NCBI RefSeq assembly: GCF_000321005.1
Contig: NZ_HE578907.1
Span: forward strand, 1,232,059 to 1,296,058
Direction of reading: 5' to 3'
Length of the DNA: 64,000 bases
Source: Anaerococcus senegalensis JC48
GTDB lineage: Bacteria; Bacillota; Clostridia; Tissierellales; Peptoniphilaceae
Shown here one piece after another: positions 33,915 through 43,603 of the stretch (position 1 is the stretch's first letter; every line of letters begins with the position of its first letter). Below the pieces are notes generated by a model that had not been told where the DNA came from, made no database searches, and saw only the letters and a program-made list of their open reading frames with translations. A program made the translations under genes and the position numbers.

Positions 33915-34391
33915 ATGGACAGAATTGTTGCAATCCTTCCAACTGAAATCAAAGGAATTGGTATTGGTTGTGAAGTTTATACTGAGAAAAAAGTTTTTGT
34001 TGATAAAAGAACTTGTTGTCTTTTTTTGAAACATATGGCTGAAAAAAAGTCTATTTCTATTAAACTAATGCATAAAAATATGAAGGAAATTTTGAAGATT
34101 TCTAGAAACTTACCTTATTGTATCGATAGCTTTAATGTCTTTTTTCCTTTTAAAATTAGGCAAACAGATAATGATGATTTAAGACGTGGCTTTGTTAATT
34201 GTTATTATGTTAAGGATATTCGTAATTGTGAAATCATTCTTAAAAACGAAATGACTATTTCTACTCTTAACAAAGACAGAGCTTTGAAAAATAATTTTAA
34301 TAATTCTAGCAAAATTATGTACATGAAATTTGCAAGAGATTTGTCTAAGATGAGAAGGTCTATGGATTTTATCGATGATATTGCCTTGTAA
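33915..34391 (+). CDS. ComK-like competence regulator
   Basis: 158 residues. The order of conserved points follows ComK of Bacillus: VAILPTEIKGIG at the start (ComK: IAVLPEEIDG), RTCCLF near 34 (ComK: RSCRFF), a basic stretch, LPYCIDSFNVFFPF near 73 (ComK: PIMVD..NQIFLFPT), DLRRGFVNCYYVKDI, EIILKNEMTISTLN near 117, and a C-terminal Lys/Arg-rich helix. It is shorter than B. subtilis ComK (192). ComK binds AT-boxes and activates DNA-uptake genes. The assignment is by eye and needs a profile search. ATG 33915 follows AAAGGAGG. Confidence 0.68.
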   Translation: MDRIVAILPTEIKGIGIGCEVYTEKKVFVDKRTCCLFLKHMAEKKSISIKLMHKNMKEILKISRNLPYCIDSFNVFFPFKIRQTDNDDLRRGFVNCYYVKDIRNCEIILKNEMTISTLNKDRALKNNFNNSSKIMYMKFARDLSKMRRSMDFIDDIAL

Positions 34392-34403
34392 TTTTTAGAA
34401 TTT

Positions 34404-34446
34404 AAAAGGACTATTTCAATTAATTTTGAAATAGTCCTTATTTTTT
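34404..34446. terminator. Bidirectional terminator
   Basis: AAGGACTATTTCAA and TTGAAATAGTCCTT, with A-run and T-run, between the comK-like gene and nagB. Confidence 0.92.
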
Positions 34447-35167
34447 AATCTTCTAAGGCTTCTTTATCTACGAATAAGTAGCAATTTGGGTGAAGTAATA
34501 AAAATGATGCTGGAAAATCTGTTGAAATTTTATCTGTATTGATTAATTTTTTTACTACATCTTTTTTATTTTTACCACTTGCTATTACAATTAATGTCTT
34601 TGCATTAAAGGCATCTGACATTCCCATTGATATAGCATATTTTGGAACATCATCTTTTGATTCAAAAAATCTTGAATTTGCTTTTATTGTTTCTTCTGTA
34701 AGTTTTACTATTGATGTTCTTCTATTTAAAAATTCTCCAGGTTCATTAAAAGCAACATGACCATTTGGTCCAAGACCTAAAACTTGAATATCTCTTGTAC
34801 CAAAATCATCTAATAATTCATTATATTCTTCTGTATATTTTTCATCATTGCTATCAGCTTTTGGTAGATGAGTATTTTCTTTTTTTATATTTACATGGTC
34901 AAATAAATTATCATTCATGAAATATTGGTAGGATTGTTCGTTTTGTGGATCAATTCCTACATATTCATCTAAATTTATTGTTTTTGCCCAATGAAAAGAA
35001 ATTTCTCCTTCTTTTTGAGCTTTTACTAAATTTTTATATAAACCTATTGGTGATGAACCTGTTGCAAGTCCAAGTTTTGCTTGAGGTTTTTCTTGCAAAA
35101 TGCTAATAAAAAGGTCGGCTGCTTTTTTTGATAATTCTTCATATGAATCTGATTTTATAACTTTCAT
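34445..35167 (-). CDS. nagB: Glucosamine-6-phosphate deaminase
   Basis: 240 residues. Converts glucosamine-6-phosphate to fructose-6-phosphate and ammonia. GLATGSSPIGLYKNLV (about 34-49) binds phosphate, INLDEYVGI (about 64-72) carries the catalytic Asp, and LGLGPNGHVAFNEPG (about 131-145) the catalytic His. Length fits the family. ATG 35167 follows AAGGAG. nagA, usually its partner, is 22 kb away and damaged. Confidence 0.97.
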   Translation of the reverse strand: MKVIKSDSYEELSKKAADLFISILQEKPQAKLGLATGSSPIGLYKNLVKAQKEGEISFHWAKTINLDEYVGIDPQNEQSYQYFMNDNLFDHVNIKKENTHLPKADSNDEKYTEEYNELLDDFGTRDIQVLGLGPNGHVAFNEPGEFLNRRTSIVKLTEETIKANSRFFESKDDVPKYAISMGMSDAFNAKTLIVIASGKNKKDVVKKLINTDKISTDFPASFLLLHPNCYLFVDKEALED

Positions 35168-35241
35168 TTTTTCTCCTTATTCTTTATTTTTAATTTTCTT
35201 TTCACATTTACCTTACTAGTATTATTTTATCTATAAAGATT

Positions 35242-36597
35242 TTAGTTTTTAAATGAATGTACAGGAGAAGGAATTCTACCTCCTCTATTTACAAATTTTT
35301 CTGCACTTGAGTCTCTTATTTTCATTATTGGTGCATAGCCCAAAAGTCCACCAAATTCTGCAAATTCTCCTTCTTTTTTTCCAATAACTGGAATAACTCT
35401 TACAGCTGTAGTTTTTTGATTTATTACACCTATTGCTGCCTCATCCAAAATCATAGCTGAAATTGTAGATGCTGGAGTATCTCCTGCAATTGCAATCATA
35501 TCTAGCCCAACTGAGCAAACTGAAGTCATAGCTTCAAGTTTATCAAAAGTTAAATGGCCAGCCTCTGCAGCTTTTATCATGGCTTCGTCTTCGCTTACTG
35601 GAATAAAAGCTCCAGAAAGTCCACCAACAGATGATGATGCCATAAGTCCACCTTTTTTAACTGCATCATTTAACAAAGCAAGGGCAGCAGTTGTTCCATG
35701 ACCTCCTACATGATCTATTCCAATTTCTTCCAAAATTCTACCAACGCTGTCTCCTATTGCAGGTGTTGGAGCAAGAGATAAATCTAGTATTCCAAATTCC
35801 TTTCCAAGTCTTTTTGCTACATCACGACCTATCAAATCTCCCATTCTTGTGATTTTAAAGGCAGTTTTTTTGATTGTTTCGTAAACTTCGTTGATTGGCT
35901 TTCCCTTATCTTTTTCAATTGCTGATTTTACAACTCCAGGGCCAGAAACTCCTACGTTTATAACTGTTTCTCCTTCGCCTACCCCAAGAAAAGATCCAGC
36001 CATAAAAGGATTATCTTCAACAGCATTTGCAAAGGCTACAAATTTTGCACAGCCCAAAGAATCTTGGTCTTTGGTTAATTCTGCCAATTCTTTAATTTTT
36101 TCACCCAAAAGTTTTACAGCATCAAGATTGATTCCTGATCTTGTTGAACCTACATTTACAGATGAACAAACAAAATCTGTAGTAGAAAGAGCATGAGGAA
36201 TTGAATTTATCAAAATCTCATCAGATTTTGTCATAGACTTATGAACAAGGGCAGAAAAACCACCAATAAAATCAACCCCAACTTCCTTTGCAACCTTATC
36301 CAAAACTTCTGCGAAAGGTGTGTAATCATCAATATGAGAACTTGCTGCGACTAGAGAAATTGGTGTAACAGAAATCCTATTATTAATTATAGGAACACCA
36401 TAAATTTCTTGGACATGTTTTGTAGTTTTGATGAAATTTTCAGTTTCTTTCATCATCTTGTCATAAATTTTTTGACAAGATTTTTTGTAATCACTATCTG
36501 CACAATCAAGAAGAGAAATTCCCATAGTTATTGTTCTAATATCAAGGTGTTCTTGATCGAGCATTTTTATAGTTTCAATAATTTGTTTGGTATCCAT
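35242..36597 (-). CDS. UPF0210 / PFL-family protein
   Basis: 451 residues of the UPF0210 (DUF711) family. Landmarks: [17 protein letters not shown] (about 20-36), [15 protein letters not shown] (about 217), [21 protein letters not shown] (about 296) and [15 protein letters not shown] at the end. The family is fused in sequence to glycyl-radical-related PFL-like folds but its reaction is unknown. It starts two bases after an ACT-domain gene, the standard partner. Confidence 0.93.
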   Translation of the reverse strand: MDTKQIIETIKMLDQEHLDIRTITMGISLLDCADSDYKKSCQKIYDKMMKETENFIKTTKHVQEIYGVPIINNRISVTPISLVAASSHIDDYTPFAEVLDKVAKEVGVDFIGGFSALVHKSMTKSDEILINSIPHALSTTDFVCSSVNVGSTRSGINLDAVKLLGEKIKELAELTKDQDSLGCAKFVAFANAVEDNPFMAGSFLGVGEGETVINVGVSGPGVVKSAIEKDKGKPINEVYETIKKTAFKITRMGDLIGRDVAKRLGKEFGILDLSLAPTPAIGDSVGRILEEIGIDHVGGHGTTAALALLNDAVKKGGLMASSSVGGLSGAFIPVSEDEAMIKAAEAGHLTFDKLEAMTSVCSVGLDMIAIAGDTPASTISAMILDEAAIGVINQKTTAVRVIPVIGKKEGEFAEFGGLLGYAPIMKIRDSSAEKFVNRGGRIPSPVHSFKN

Positions 36598-36599
36598 AA

Positions 36600-36869
36600 T
36601 TAAATCCTTGCCATTTTATCAAAAAGATCTTCGTTTTGAAGTCTAAGCTCAAGACCAATTTCTTTACCCAAATTTGTCATTTCTTCCTTAATTTTTTCGA
36701 AAGATTCATTAGCATTTTCCATATCTACATTAATAATACCTACAAAATTTTTCTCCATAATAGTTTGGTTGAAATCCAAAATATTAATGTTGAATTTGTA
36801 AAGTAATTCGCTGACCTTATAAACTATTCCTGGTTTATCGTTTCCAATAATTGTCAAAATTGCTTTCAT
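36600..36869 (-). CDS. ACT-domain protein (UPF0237)
   Basis: 89 residues: [22 protein letters not shown] with the ACT signature, then [23 protein letters not shown]0237 proteins bind small ligands and are paired with UPF0210, here with two bases between stop and start. ATG follows AAAGGAG. Confidence 0.94.
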   Translation of the reverse strand: MKAILTIIGNDKPGIVYKVSELLYKFNINILDFNQTIMEKNFVGIINVDMENANESFEKIKEEMTNLGKEIGLELRLQNEDLFDKMARI

Positions 36870-36971
36870 AATTACTCCTTTATTATCTTACACATATTTT
36901 AGCACATTAGATAAGAATTTTAAATTCATTTATTATTTTGAAAGTAATTTCAAATTTAAATTTATATAAAA

Positions 36972-37000
36972 AAAATCCTGCAATTAAGCAGGAATTTTTT
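36972..37000 (-). terminator. Rubrerythrin terminator
   Basis: TCCTGC and GCAGGA around AATTAA, with a long T-run on the minus strand. Confidence 0.85.
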
Positions 37001-37054
37001 GAAAGATTCTAATTTTTATTTTTTTTATTGTTCGTATCTATTTAAATTTACTTA

Positions 37055-37648
37055 TTAATAGTTAAAGTTTGCAACTTCGAAGAAATCTTGTGGATGTTTA
37101 CAAGCTGGGCAAATCTTTGGAGCTTTTTTACCTTCGTAAAGGTATCCACAGTTTAGGCATTTCCAAGTAATTTTTTCTTCTTTTTCAAATACTTTGCCAT
37201 TTTCGATATTGTCATGTAATTTTTGATATCTATCTCTGTGACCAGCTTCTACATGAGCAATGTGTTCCCAACTTCTTGCGATTTCTTCAAATCCTTCTTC
37301 TCTTGCAACTTTTGCAAATGATGGATACATATCTTCAGCTTCTTCATTTTCTCCACCGATTGCACCTTCAAGGTTTGTTAATGTATCGTGGAAAACAACT
37401 GGGAATGCTGTATAATCTGGATTTAATTCAATTGCATCTAATTTGAATTCTTCTTTTAAATATTTGTAGAATTGTTTAGCGTGAACTTGTTCGTTTCTTG
37501 CTGTTTCTTCAAATATTTGTTGAATTTGAACGTATCCTTCTTTTTTAGCAATTTTTGCAGCAATTGTATATCTCATTGTTGCTTGAGATTCACCTGCAAA
37601 AGATGTAATTAAATTGCTAGCTGTTTTTGTACCTTTTAATTCTGGCAT
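37055..37648 (-). CDS. rbr: Rubrerythrin
   Basis: 197 residues. Peroxide-reducing enzyme of anaerobes. The N-terminal ferritin-like di-iron domain has ESQATMRYTIAAKIAKKEGY, ETARNEQVHAKQFY and HIAHVEAGHRDRY; the C-terminal rubredoxin domain has CLNCGYLYEG and CPACKHPQDFFE with all four iron-binding Cys. Length is the family standard. ATG follows GAAAGGATTTAC. A long Fur-like palindrome lies upstream (37760). Monocistronic. Confidence 0.97.
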   Translation of the reverse strand: MPELKGTKTASNLITSFAGESQATMRYTIAAKIAKKEGYVQIQQIFEETARNEQVHAKQFYKYLKEEFKLDAIELNPDYTAFPVVFHDTLTNLEGAIGGENEEAEDMYPSFAKVAREEGFEEIARSWEHIAHVEAGHRDRYQKLHDNIENGKVFEKEEKITWKCLNCGYLYEGKKAPKICPACKHPQDFFEVANFNY

Positions 37649-37759
37649 ATGTAAATCCTTTCTATTAATAAAATTATGTAAGTGTTACGTCTTTACATTT
37701 ATTAGTATATCTTATTTATTTTATTTGTCAAGAATGATTCTAAAGTTTTAATCATTCTA

Positions 37760-37787
37760 AATGATGATTTTTATTATCATTATCATT
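37760..37787. promoter_or_regulatory. Fur/PerR-like inverted repeat
   Basis: AATGATGATTT then TTATTATCATTATCATT reads as two overlapping inverted ATGATA words, like a Fur-family box, in the divergent region of rbr and pgi. Spacing to either promoter is not fixed, so the target is uncertain. Confidence 0.4.
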
Positions 37788-37943
37788 TGAGAAAACATTT
37801 TTAAATTTTCTTAAAAATTAAATCTATTATTAATTAAATATATAAAATATTTTTTTAAAATTTTTATTTAATTTATCGATTTATCAAAATAAATTTTTCA
37901 TATTTTTTTATAATGGGTATAATTTAACAAAGGAGGATTTGTA

Positions 37944-39218
37944 ATGAAAATTGATTTTAATAATGTTGACTTATCAAATCTCAATTCTTATAAAGAAAAA
38001 AGTCTTGAAGCTTTTTCTTCTTTGATGAACAAAGATGGGGAAGGTAACGACTTTTTAGGTTGGATTGATAGGGCTAATAACCTAGATATGGAAGAATATG
38101 AAAGAATTAAAAAAGCTAGCAAAAAAATCCAAGGAAATTCAGATTGTTTGGTAACTATCGGTATAGGTGGTTCTTATCTTGGTACTAAGGCAGTCGATTA
38201 CGCTATGAAAGGATATTTTTCAAAATCTGATAAGACTGAATTAATTTATGCAGGTCATCAAATTTCTGGGGAATATTTATATGAACTTCTTGATTATCTA
38301 AAGGAGAAAGAATTTTCTATTAATGTAATTTCTAAATCAGGTACTACAACTGAGCCTGCTATTGCCTTTAGATTTGTTAAGGAACTTTTGGAAGAAAAAT
38401 ATGGAAAAGAAGAAGCTAAGGAAAGAATATTTGTTACAACTGATAGACAAAAGGGTGCTTTAAAAGATTTGGCTGATAAGGAAGGCTATGAAACTTTTGT
38501 AGTTCCTGATGATATTGGAGGAAGATTTTCTGTAATTTCTGCAGTTGGTCTTTTACCTTTATGTGCAGCTGGAATTGATATCGACAAATTCGTAGCTGGA
38601 TTTAGAAAAGGAATTGAAAATTTCACTAAAGACTCTTTTGAAGAAAACAAGGCTATCCAATATGCAGCTATCAGAAATATGCTACACGAAGACGGAAAAG
38701 ATATTGAAGTTTTGGTAAATTATGAACCAAAATTAAAATATGTTTCTGAATGGTGGAAACAATTATTTGCTGAAAGTGAAGGAAAAGATGGAAAGGGAAT
38801 TTTCCCAGTTTCTGTAAATAATACTACAGATCTTCACTCTGTTGGACAAATGATCCAAGATGGTAAGAGAAATTTATTTGAAACTGTAATTAAAGTTCAA
38901 AAAGCTGATAAAGATTTAACTATAAAAGAAGATAGTGAAAATCTTGATGGTTTGAATTATCTTGCAGGACGCGATATGAGTTTTGTCAATGAAAAAGCAA
39001 TGGAGGGAACAATAATTGCCCACGTTAAAGGTCAAGTTCCAAATATTTTATTGACAATCGACGATGTATCTAGCGAAAATTTGGGTGAATTATTCTATTT
39101 CTTTGAAATAGTTGTTGGTGTTAGTGGATATATGTTAGGAGTAAATCCATTTAACCAACCAGGAGTTGAAGAATATAAAACTCAAATGTTTAAATTACTT
39201 GGCAAACCAGGATATTAA
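37944..39218 (+). CDS. pgi: Glucose-6-phosphate isomerase
   Basis: 424 residues, short bacterial form. Interconverts glucose-6-phosphate and fructose-6-phosphate. IGGSYLGTKAVDYAMKGYF (about 75-93), VISKSGTTTEPAIAFR (about 132), DDIGGRFSVISAVGLLPL (about 191-208) are the family signatures. ATG 37944 follows AAAGGAGG. Confidence 0.97.
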   Translation: MKIDFNNVDLSNLNSYKEKSLEAFSSLMNKDGEGNDFLGWIDRANNLDMEEYERIKKASKKIQGNSDCLVTIGIGGSYLGTKAVDYAMKGYFSKSDKTELIYAGHQISGEYLYELLDYLKEKEFSINVISKSGTTTEPAIAFRFVKELLEEKYGKEEAKERIFVTTDRQKGALKDLADKEGYETFVVPDDIGGRFSVISAVGLLPLCAAGIDIDKFVAGFRKGIENFTKDSFEENKAIQYAAIRNMLHEDGKDIEVLVNYEPKLKYVSEWWKQLFAESEGKDGKGIFPVSVNNTTDLHSVGQMIQDGKRNLFETVIKVQKADKDLTIKEDSENLDGLNYLAGRDMSFVNEKAMEGTIIAHVKGQVPNILLTIDDVSSENLGELFYFFEIVVGVSGYMLGVNPFNQPGVEEYKTQMFKLLGKPGY

Positions 39219-39253
39219 AATTAAATAAAATAAAATAATGTGTTTTACAAAAA

Positions 39254-39279
39254 ATGAGGCTGTATTTTTACAGCCTCAT
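39254..39279. terminator. Terminator between convergent pgi and unknown gene
   Basis: ATGAGGCTGTA and TACAGCCTCAT; T-run is better on the minus strand. Confidence 0.88.
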
Positions 39280-39926
39280 CTTTCATCTTCAGAATATTTC
39301 AAAGCTCCACCCAAAATTCCATCGACAAAATCTCGAGATTCATAAATCTTGTAATAAGAAAATTTCTTATCCATAAGAAGTTTTGCCCTTTTTGTTTTTT
39401 TATCTTGTTTTTCATCAGCTAATTCTTTTACAAAAGTCTTGTGAAGCTTATCTTTTTTCAAACTATCAAAGACATCTATATAGCAAACATTACTAACTTC
39501 AACATCAACTTCAAGTCCATCCTTTGTCTTTTTCTTATCCTTTACTTCTACTTTTAAATTTTTAAAATTCGCCTTCAAAAATTCTTCTTGTTCCTTTTTA
39601 TTTAAAGAATAAGATTTTTTAAGTACATCTTCAACCTTCACTAGCTTATCAAAATACTTATTTTCTCTTTCATAATCTAATTCTTTTATAGCATCAACAG
39701 CCTTATTTATAGATCTTTGAGGAGTATTAATAAGTTTTTGATAAATAAATATAGGAGATAAAAGAATGAGAACAAAAACTATAAGGCTAATAATTCTTCT
39801 TTGCCTATATTTTTTTCTTCTTAATTCTATTCTTTTATTTCTAGAAGTCCTAACAGACTTCTGTGATCTTTTTTTATTTGTTTGACTTTTTTCGGCAAAA
39901 GCCTCACTTCTTTTTTTTCTTGGCAT
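39276..39926 (-). CDS. Membrane-anchored protein, very basic N-terminus
   Basis: 216 residues. The first 45 are almost all Lys, Arg, Ser and Gln, then one membrane helix (RIISLIVFVLILLSPIFIY, about 44-62), then an outside domain of about 150 residues with NKAVDAIKELDYERENKYFDK and a beta-rich stretch. The plan of a short helix and a domain with predicted cystatin-like strands resembles DUF4878-type proteins, a weak likeness. Single gene divergent from the membrane protein at 39988. Confidence 0.75.
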   Translation of the reverse strand: MPRKKRSEAFAEKSQTNKKRSQKSVRTSRNKRIELRRKKYRQRRIISLIVFVLILLSPIFIYQKLINTPQRSINKAVDAIKELDYERENKYFDKLVKVEDVLKKSYSLNKKEQEEFLKANFKNLKVEVKDKKKTKDGLEVDVEVSNVCYIDVFDSLKKDKLHKTFVKELADEKQDKKTKRAKLLMDKKFSYYKIYESRDFVDGILGGALKYSEDER

Positions 39927-39987
39927 AATTTCCCCTGAATAATTTTCTTTTAGACTGATATTATTATATAATCAAAGTGGTGATACT

Positions 39988-40857
39988 ATGAAAAAACAAA
40001 AATTAATAATAGCAGACCTTATAGCAATTATTTTTACACTAATTACAATATATTTACCCTTATTTACAAATAAAATAACGTTTTTGCCAATATATCTTAC
40101 ATATATATTTGCATACTTTGCAGTAATATTTTCAAATCAAAAGGATAAAAAAGTCTTGAATTTTTTTATACCACTCATTACACTTAGTCTTATAATTATT
40201 TTATTAAATAAAGTAGATATTTACAACATAAACATAATAAAAAAGAATTTAATAAATATAATAAGTCAAAATTATAAGCTAATTGTATACATTTTTGCCT
40301 TATATTTTGTAGAAAGAATTTCTACAAAAATATTTGGATCATATTTTACCATGGGTGTGGGAATAATATCCTTATCAATATTTTTAGTAATATTCAATAC
40401 AAAATATCTAGACACAATTGAAAAATATAAAGATTATTTTTTCTATATATTTGTATATTTCTCCTTTGCAAGAATTTATCCCGCCAAGAAAATAAACAAG
40501 TATTTATATATAATAATAATCCTCTTATTTTTCGTAGAAATACTGGTAATAGATAAGTATAAAATCTTTATAGGTTTTCACATTTCTCTATTGCTAATAA
40601 TTTATTTAATTTTAAAATCAAATGTCTATGAGATAAATTTTGAAAAATATTTTTTAAGCGGATTAATCTACCTATTTCCTCTTGTAAAAATTCTCCTAGA
40701 TAATTTCCTAAAACTGAGCACTCCATTGCTTCTTATAGCAACAGGACTAATAGTTTTCTTCCTATCTATAATTTTTTACCAAATAAAACTAGGATTTTTT
40801 GATTATATGTTTTTGGGTATTCATAAGAAAAAAAATAAAGGTGGTGTTGCAGAATAG
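39988..40857 (+). CDS. Unknown multi-pass membrane protein
   Basis: 289 residues, about ten hydrophobic helices, Ile/Phe/Tyr-rich, with no recognised motif. Ribosome site GTGGTGA before ATG. The C-terminus is KKKNKGGVAE. It is divergent from the basic membrane-anchored protein (62 bases between starts). Confidence 0.75.
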   Translation: MKKQKLIIADLIAIIFTLITIYLPLFTNKITFLPIYLTYIFAYFAVIFSNQKDKKVLNFFIPLITLSLIIILLNKVDIYNINIIKKNLINIISQNYKLIVYIFALYFVERISTKIFGSYFTMGVGIISLSIFLVIFNTKYLDTIEKYKDYFFYIFVYFSFARIYPAKKINKYLYIIIILLFFVEILVIDKYKIFIGFHISLLLIIYLILKSNVYEINFEKYFLSGLIYLFPLVKILLDNFLKLSTPLLLIATGLIVFFLSIIFYQIKLGFFDYMFLGIHKKKNKGGVAE

Positions 40858-40888
40858 TTAAATCTATTCTGCTCATCATCTTTTTTAT
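40840..40888 (+). terminator. Terminator overlapping the stop codon
   Basis: GGTGGTGTTGCAGAATAG pairs, with several G-U pairs, with CTATTCTGCTCATCATC, then TTTTTT. The stop codon lies in the left arm. Confidence 0.75.
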
Positions 40889-41007
40889 TGTATATCTATA
40901 TCAAGCTATTAGATTCTATAAAGTTTTTTAAGATGATAATAAATTTTTCCACATTTTCCTTAAAAATAGGCTCAATTAATAGAGCTTACGAAATTAATAT
41001 TTTTTTC

Positions 41008-41136
41008 TTAAGCGGCTTTGTATTTTATGATTTCTAAGTTCTTATTTTCTATTTTTGATGCTAATTTGTTTAAGTTTATTGCCATTGACAATAGGAATAT
41101 TTTACTTATTATATTTTTTTCCTCTATGATGGAATC
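41008..41136 (-). pseudogene. Transposase C-terminal remnant (IS1182-like)
   Basis: On the minus strand the frame reads DSIIEEKNIISKIFLLSMAI then NLNKLASKIENKN, ending at a stop at 41008, matching the C-terminal tail of IS1182-family transposases. It ends exactly where the lacI-type coding sequence starts to be recognisable, so the insertion cut that gene. Confidence 0.65.
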
Positions 41137-41137
41137 T

Positions 41138-42066
41138 AGGGTTATTAATAAGTCAAAAATGTTAGTGATAAGGCGAGAAATATTATTGAAAAAATAATTG
41201 AAGAATCAGGCTATAAGCCTAATAGGATAGCAAGGAGTCTTGCCAAAAATACTACCCAGATGATTGGTATAATGGTCCCTGACATTAGAGGGTATTTTGA
41301 AAGCCAATCAGCCTATGAGCTTGAAAAAAAGCTTAATGAGTTTGATTATACTACACTTCTTTGTGTTACAACTGGCACCTATGAAAAAAAGGTCTCCTAC
41401 CTTGATGTCCTGGTTGAAAGCAAGGTTGATGCAATTATTTGTGTGGGTTCTACCTATGAAGAAAAAAGATTTTACGAAAATCTAAAAAATATGTCGGTTC
41501 TTATTCCCATGGCGCTTTTAAATGTTAAAACAACTTACGAAAACGAAAAAATTGTAAACGTCTATATAGATGAAATTGAGGCTATAGATCAGACTGTCAA
41601 GCTTTTTAAGGATAATTCTTACAAGAAACCCCTCTATGTGTCTTTGGATACTGATTACATGTCTAGGTACTATATTGCCAAGAAATCAGGTTTTGTTGAG
41701 GCTCTTTATAAGTATTATAACGATGCGAATTTTGTTGAATTTAAAGTAAAAGACCCAGAGGAAGACCTCTTGAAATTAATCGATTTTCTAAGGAAAAACC
41801 CAGAATTTGACTCAATCCAATTTGAGTTAGATAAGCTTTTTGTAAATGCCTATAAACTTATGGCAAATGAAGGAATAAAAATCCCTGAAGACCTTGGCAT
41901 TATAGGTTTTGACAATATCCATGCAACAGACTTTACCAACCAAGCCATAACTTCCATAGATCAGAGAATTTCCGACCAGGTTGATTTTGCTATAGATAAC
42001 CTTCTAAAGATTTTAAATGATGAAAAGGCAGAAACAAATATTGTTTTAGAAGCAAAATTAATTTAA
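41138..42066 (+). pseudogene. LacI-family regulator, truncated and frameshifted
   Basis: From 41138 the frame reads RVINKSK, the end of a LacI helix-turn-helix. One A too few in the following A5 run (41155-41159) shifts it; the next frame continues NVSDKARNIIEKIIEESGY, then MIGIMVPDIRGYFESQSAYE and the complete periplasmic-binding-like sensor domain (41260-42066, 268 residues, with IIGFDNIHATDFTNQAITSI). The first 15-20 residues of the DNA-binding domain are missing. The protein cannot bind DNA as it stands. It was probably the local regulator of the hydrolase downstream. Confidence 0.8.
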
Positions 42067-42070
42067 AAGG

Positions 42071-42080
42071 AAAGCGCTTT
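42071..42080. promoter_or_regulatory. LacI-type palindromic operator
   Basis: AAAGCGCTTT, a 10-bp perfect palindrome with the central CG typical of LacI-family sites, in the gap between the lacI remnant and the hydrolase gene. Confidence 0.5.
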
Positions 42081-42154
42081 TAGGGGTATTAATATATAAG
42101 AAGCTTTTGTTTAGGAAAGCAAATATTCGATATGGAAAAATTGGAGGAATAATC

Positions 42155-42958
42155 ATGACAAATTTTATTGAATCTTTTGATGGCACAGCTTTATTTTACA
42201 ACAAGGAAGAAGCAAAAAATGCCAAGGCTGCAGTTGTTATTGTCCATGGATTGGCAGAATATTCTGGTAGGTACGATTATGTGGCTGAGAAATTTCACAA
42301 TGCAGGTTTTTCGACCTATAGGTTTGACCACAGGGGCCACGGCAAGTCTGAAGGCGAGAGGGGATATTACAAGGACTACGAAGACATGCTAGAAGATGTA
42401 AATGTAGTTGTAGATAAGGCTATAGAAGAAAATCCTGATAAGCCAGTATTCTTGCTAGGCCATTCTATGGGTGGTTTTGCAGTAAGCCTTTACGGGGCAA
42501 AGTATAGGGATAAAAACCTTGTTGGAGTCATAACTTCTGGGGGTCTTACCCACGATAATAATAAGTTGACTGAAATGGTAGGTCCTGACCTTGACCCACA
42601 CACAGAACTTCCAAACGAGCTTGGCGACGGAGTTTGCTCTGTAAAAGAAGTTGTAGAAGCCTATGTTGCTGACCCATTAAACCTTAAAAAATACCAAGTC
42701 GGTCTTTTATATGCACTAAAAGACGGAATAGCTTGGTTTAAGGAAAATGAAAAAGACTTTTCTTACCCAGTTTTAATCCTCCACGGCAGGGACGACGCTC
42801 TAGTTAACTTTAAAGATTCTTTTGACTTTTTTGAAAACAATTCATCTAAAGATTGCCAAATTAAAATCTATAAGGGTCTTTGCCATGAAATCATGAATGA
42901 ATATGCCAAAGACGAAGTAATTGGCGATATCATTGCTTGGATAGATAATAGGCTATAA
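42155..42958 (+). CDS. Alpha/beta hydrolase, monoacylglycerol-lipase type
   Basis: 267 residues from ATG 42155, set by GGAGG; the frame is open further upstream. VIVHGLAEYSGRYDYVAE (HG oxyanion region), FDHRGHGKSEG, nucleophile elbow GHSMGGFAVS (about 105), acid LHGRDDALV (about 215), and His in KGLCHEIMNE (about 245) form a full catalytic triad of the serine aminopeptidase/lysophospholipase group. Cytosolic, no signal peptide. It may split acylglycerols. Confidence 0.92.
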   Translation: MTNFIESFDGTALFYNKEEAKNAKAAVVIVHGLAEYSGRYDYVAEKFHNAGFSTYRFDHRGHGKSEGERGYYKDYEDMLEDVNVVVDKAIEENPDKPVFLLGHSMGGFAVSLYGAKYRDKNLVGVITSGGLTHDNNKLTEMVGPDLDPHTELPNELGDGVCSVKEVVEAYVADPLNLKKYQVGLLYALKDGIAWFKENEKDFSYPVLILHGRDDALVNFKDSFDFFENNSSKDCQIKIYKGLCHEIMNEYAKDEVIGDIIAWIDNRL

Positions 42959-43027
42959 GCAAAAAATTAACATTAAAAACGCTAGGGGAAATTGATATGT
43001 ACCCATAAAACTGGACACAATATTTAA

Positions 43028-43603
43028 TTAATTAGTTGTAGTGGATGCTAACCTATATCTTGTAGGTGGCATCCATTTTGTTTTCTCCTGAATTCTTTCG
43101 TTATTGTAATAATAGATATATTTTTCTATTGCTTCCGAAAATTCTTCAAAAGAGCTATAGCTCTTTTCATAACCATAATAAACTTCATTCTTTAATCTTC
43201 CAAAAAAAGTTTCCATAATTGAGTTATCATAACAATTACCTTTTCCTGACATTGATTGGATAATACCATGTTTGTTGAGCTCATTTATATAATGTTTATG
43301 TTGGTATTGCCAACCTTGATCTGAATGTAATATTAACTTATTTAGTTTTGGAAATTTGTTAAATGCTTTCATTAGCATATTAGATATTTGCTTTAAATTA
43401 GGACTTAAGGATAAGTCATATGAGATTATCTCATTTGTATACATATCAAGTATTGGTGAAATGTAGCATTTACCCCATGGAAAGTTACATTGAGATACAT
43501 CAGTGCTCCATTTTTGAAAAGGTCTATTTGCCTTAAAGTTTCTGTCTATTAGATTATCAGCTATTTTTCCTACTTTTCCTTTGAGTTTTTTGACAATCGC
43601 TGC
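43028..43603 (-). pseudogene. IS3-type transposase orfB remnant
   Basis: Frame from about 43603 to 43028: NLIDRNFKANRPFQKWSTDVS, LILHSDQGWQYQHKHYINEL, GKGNCYDNSIMETFFGRLK. All three acidic catalytic positions (D in TDV, D in HSDQG, E in METFF) are present, but about 80-100 N-terminal residues including the helix-turn-helix linker are gone, consistent with an internal deletion at the orfA-orfB join. Confidence 0.85.
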
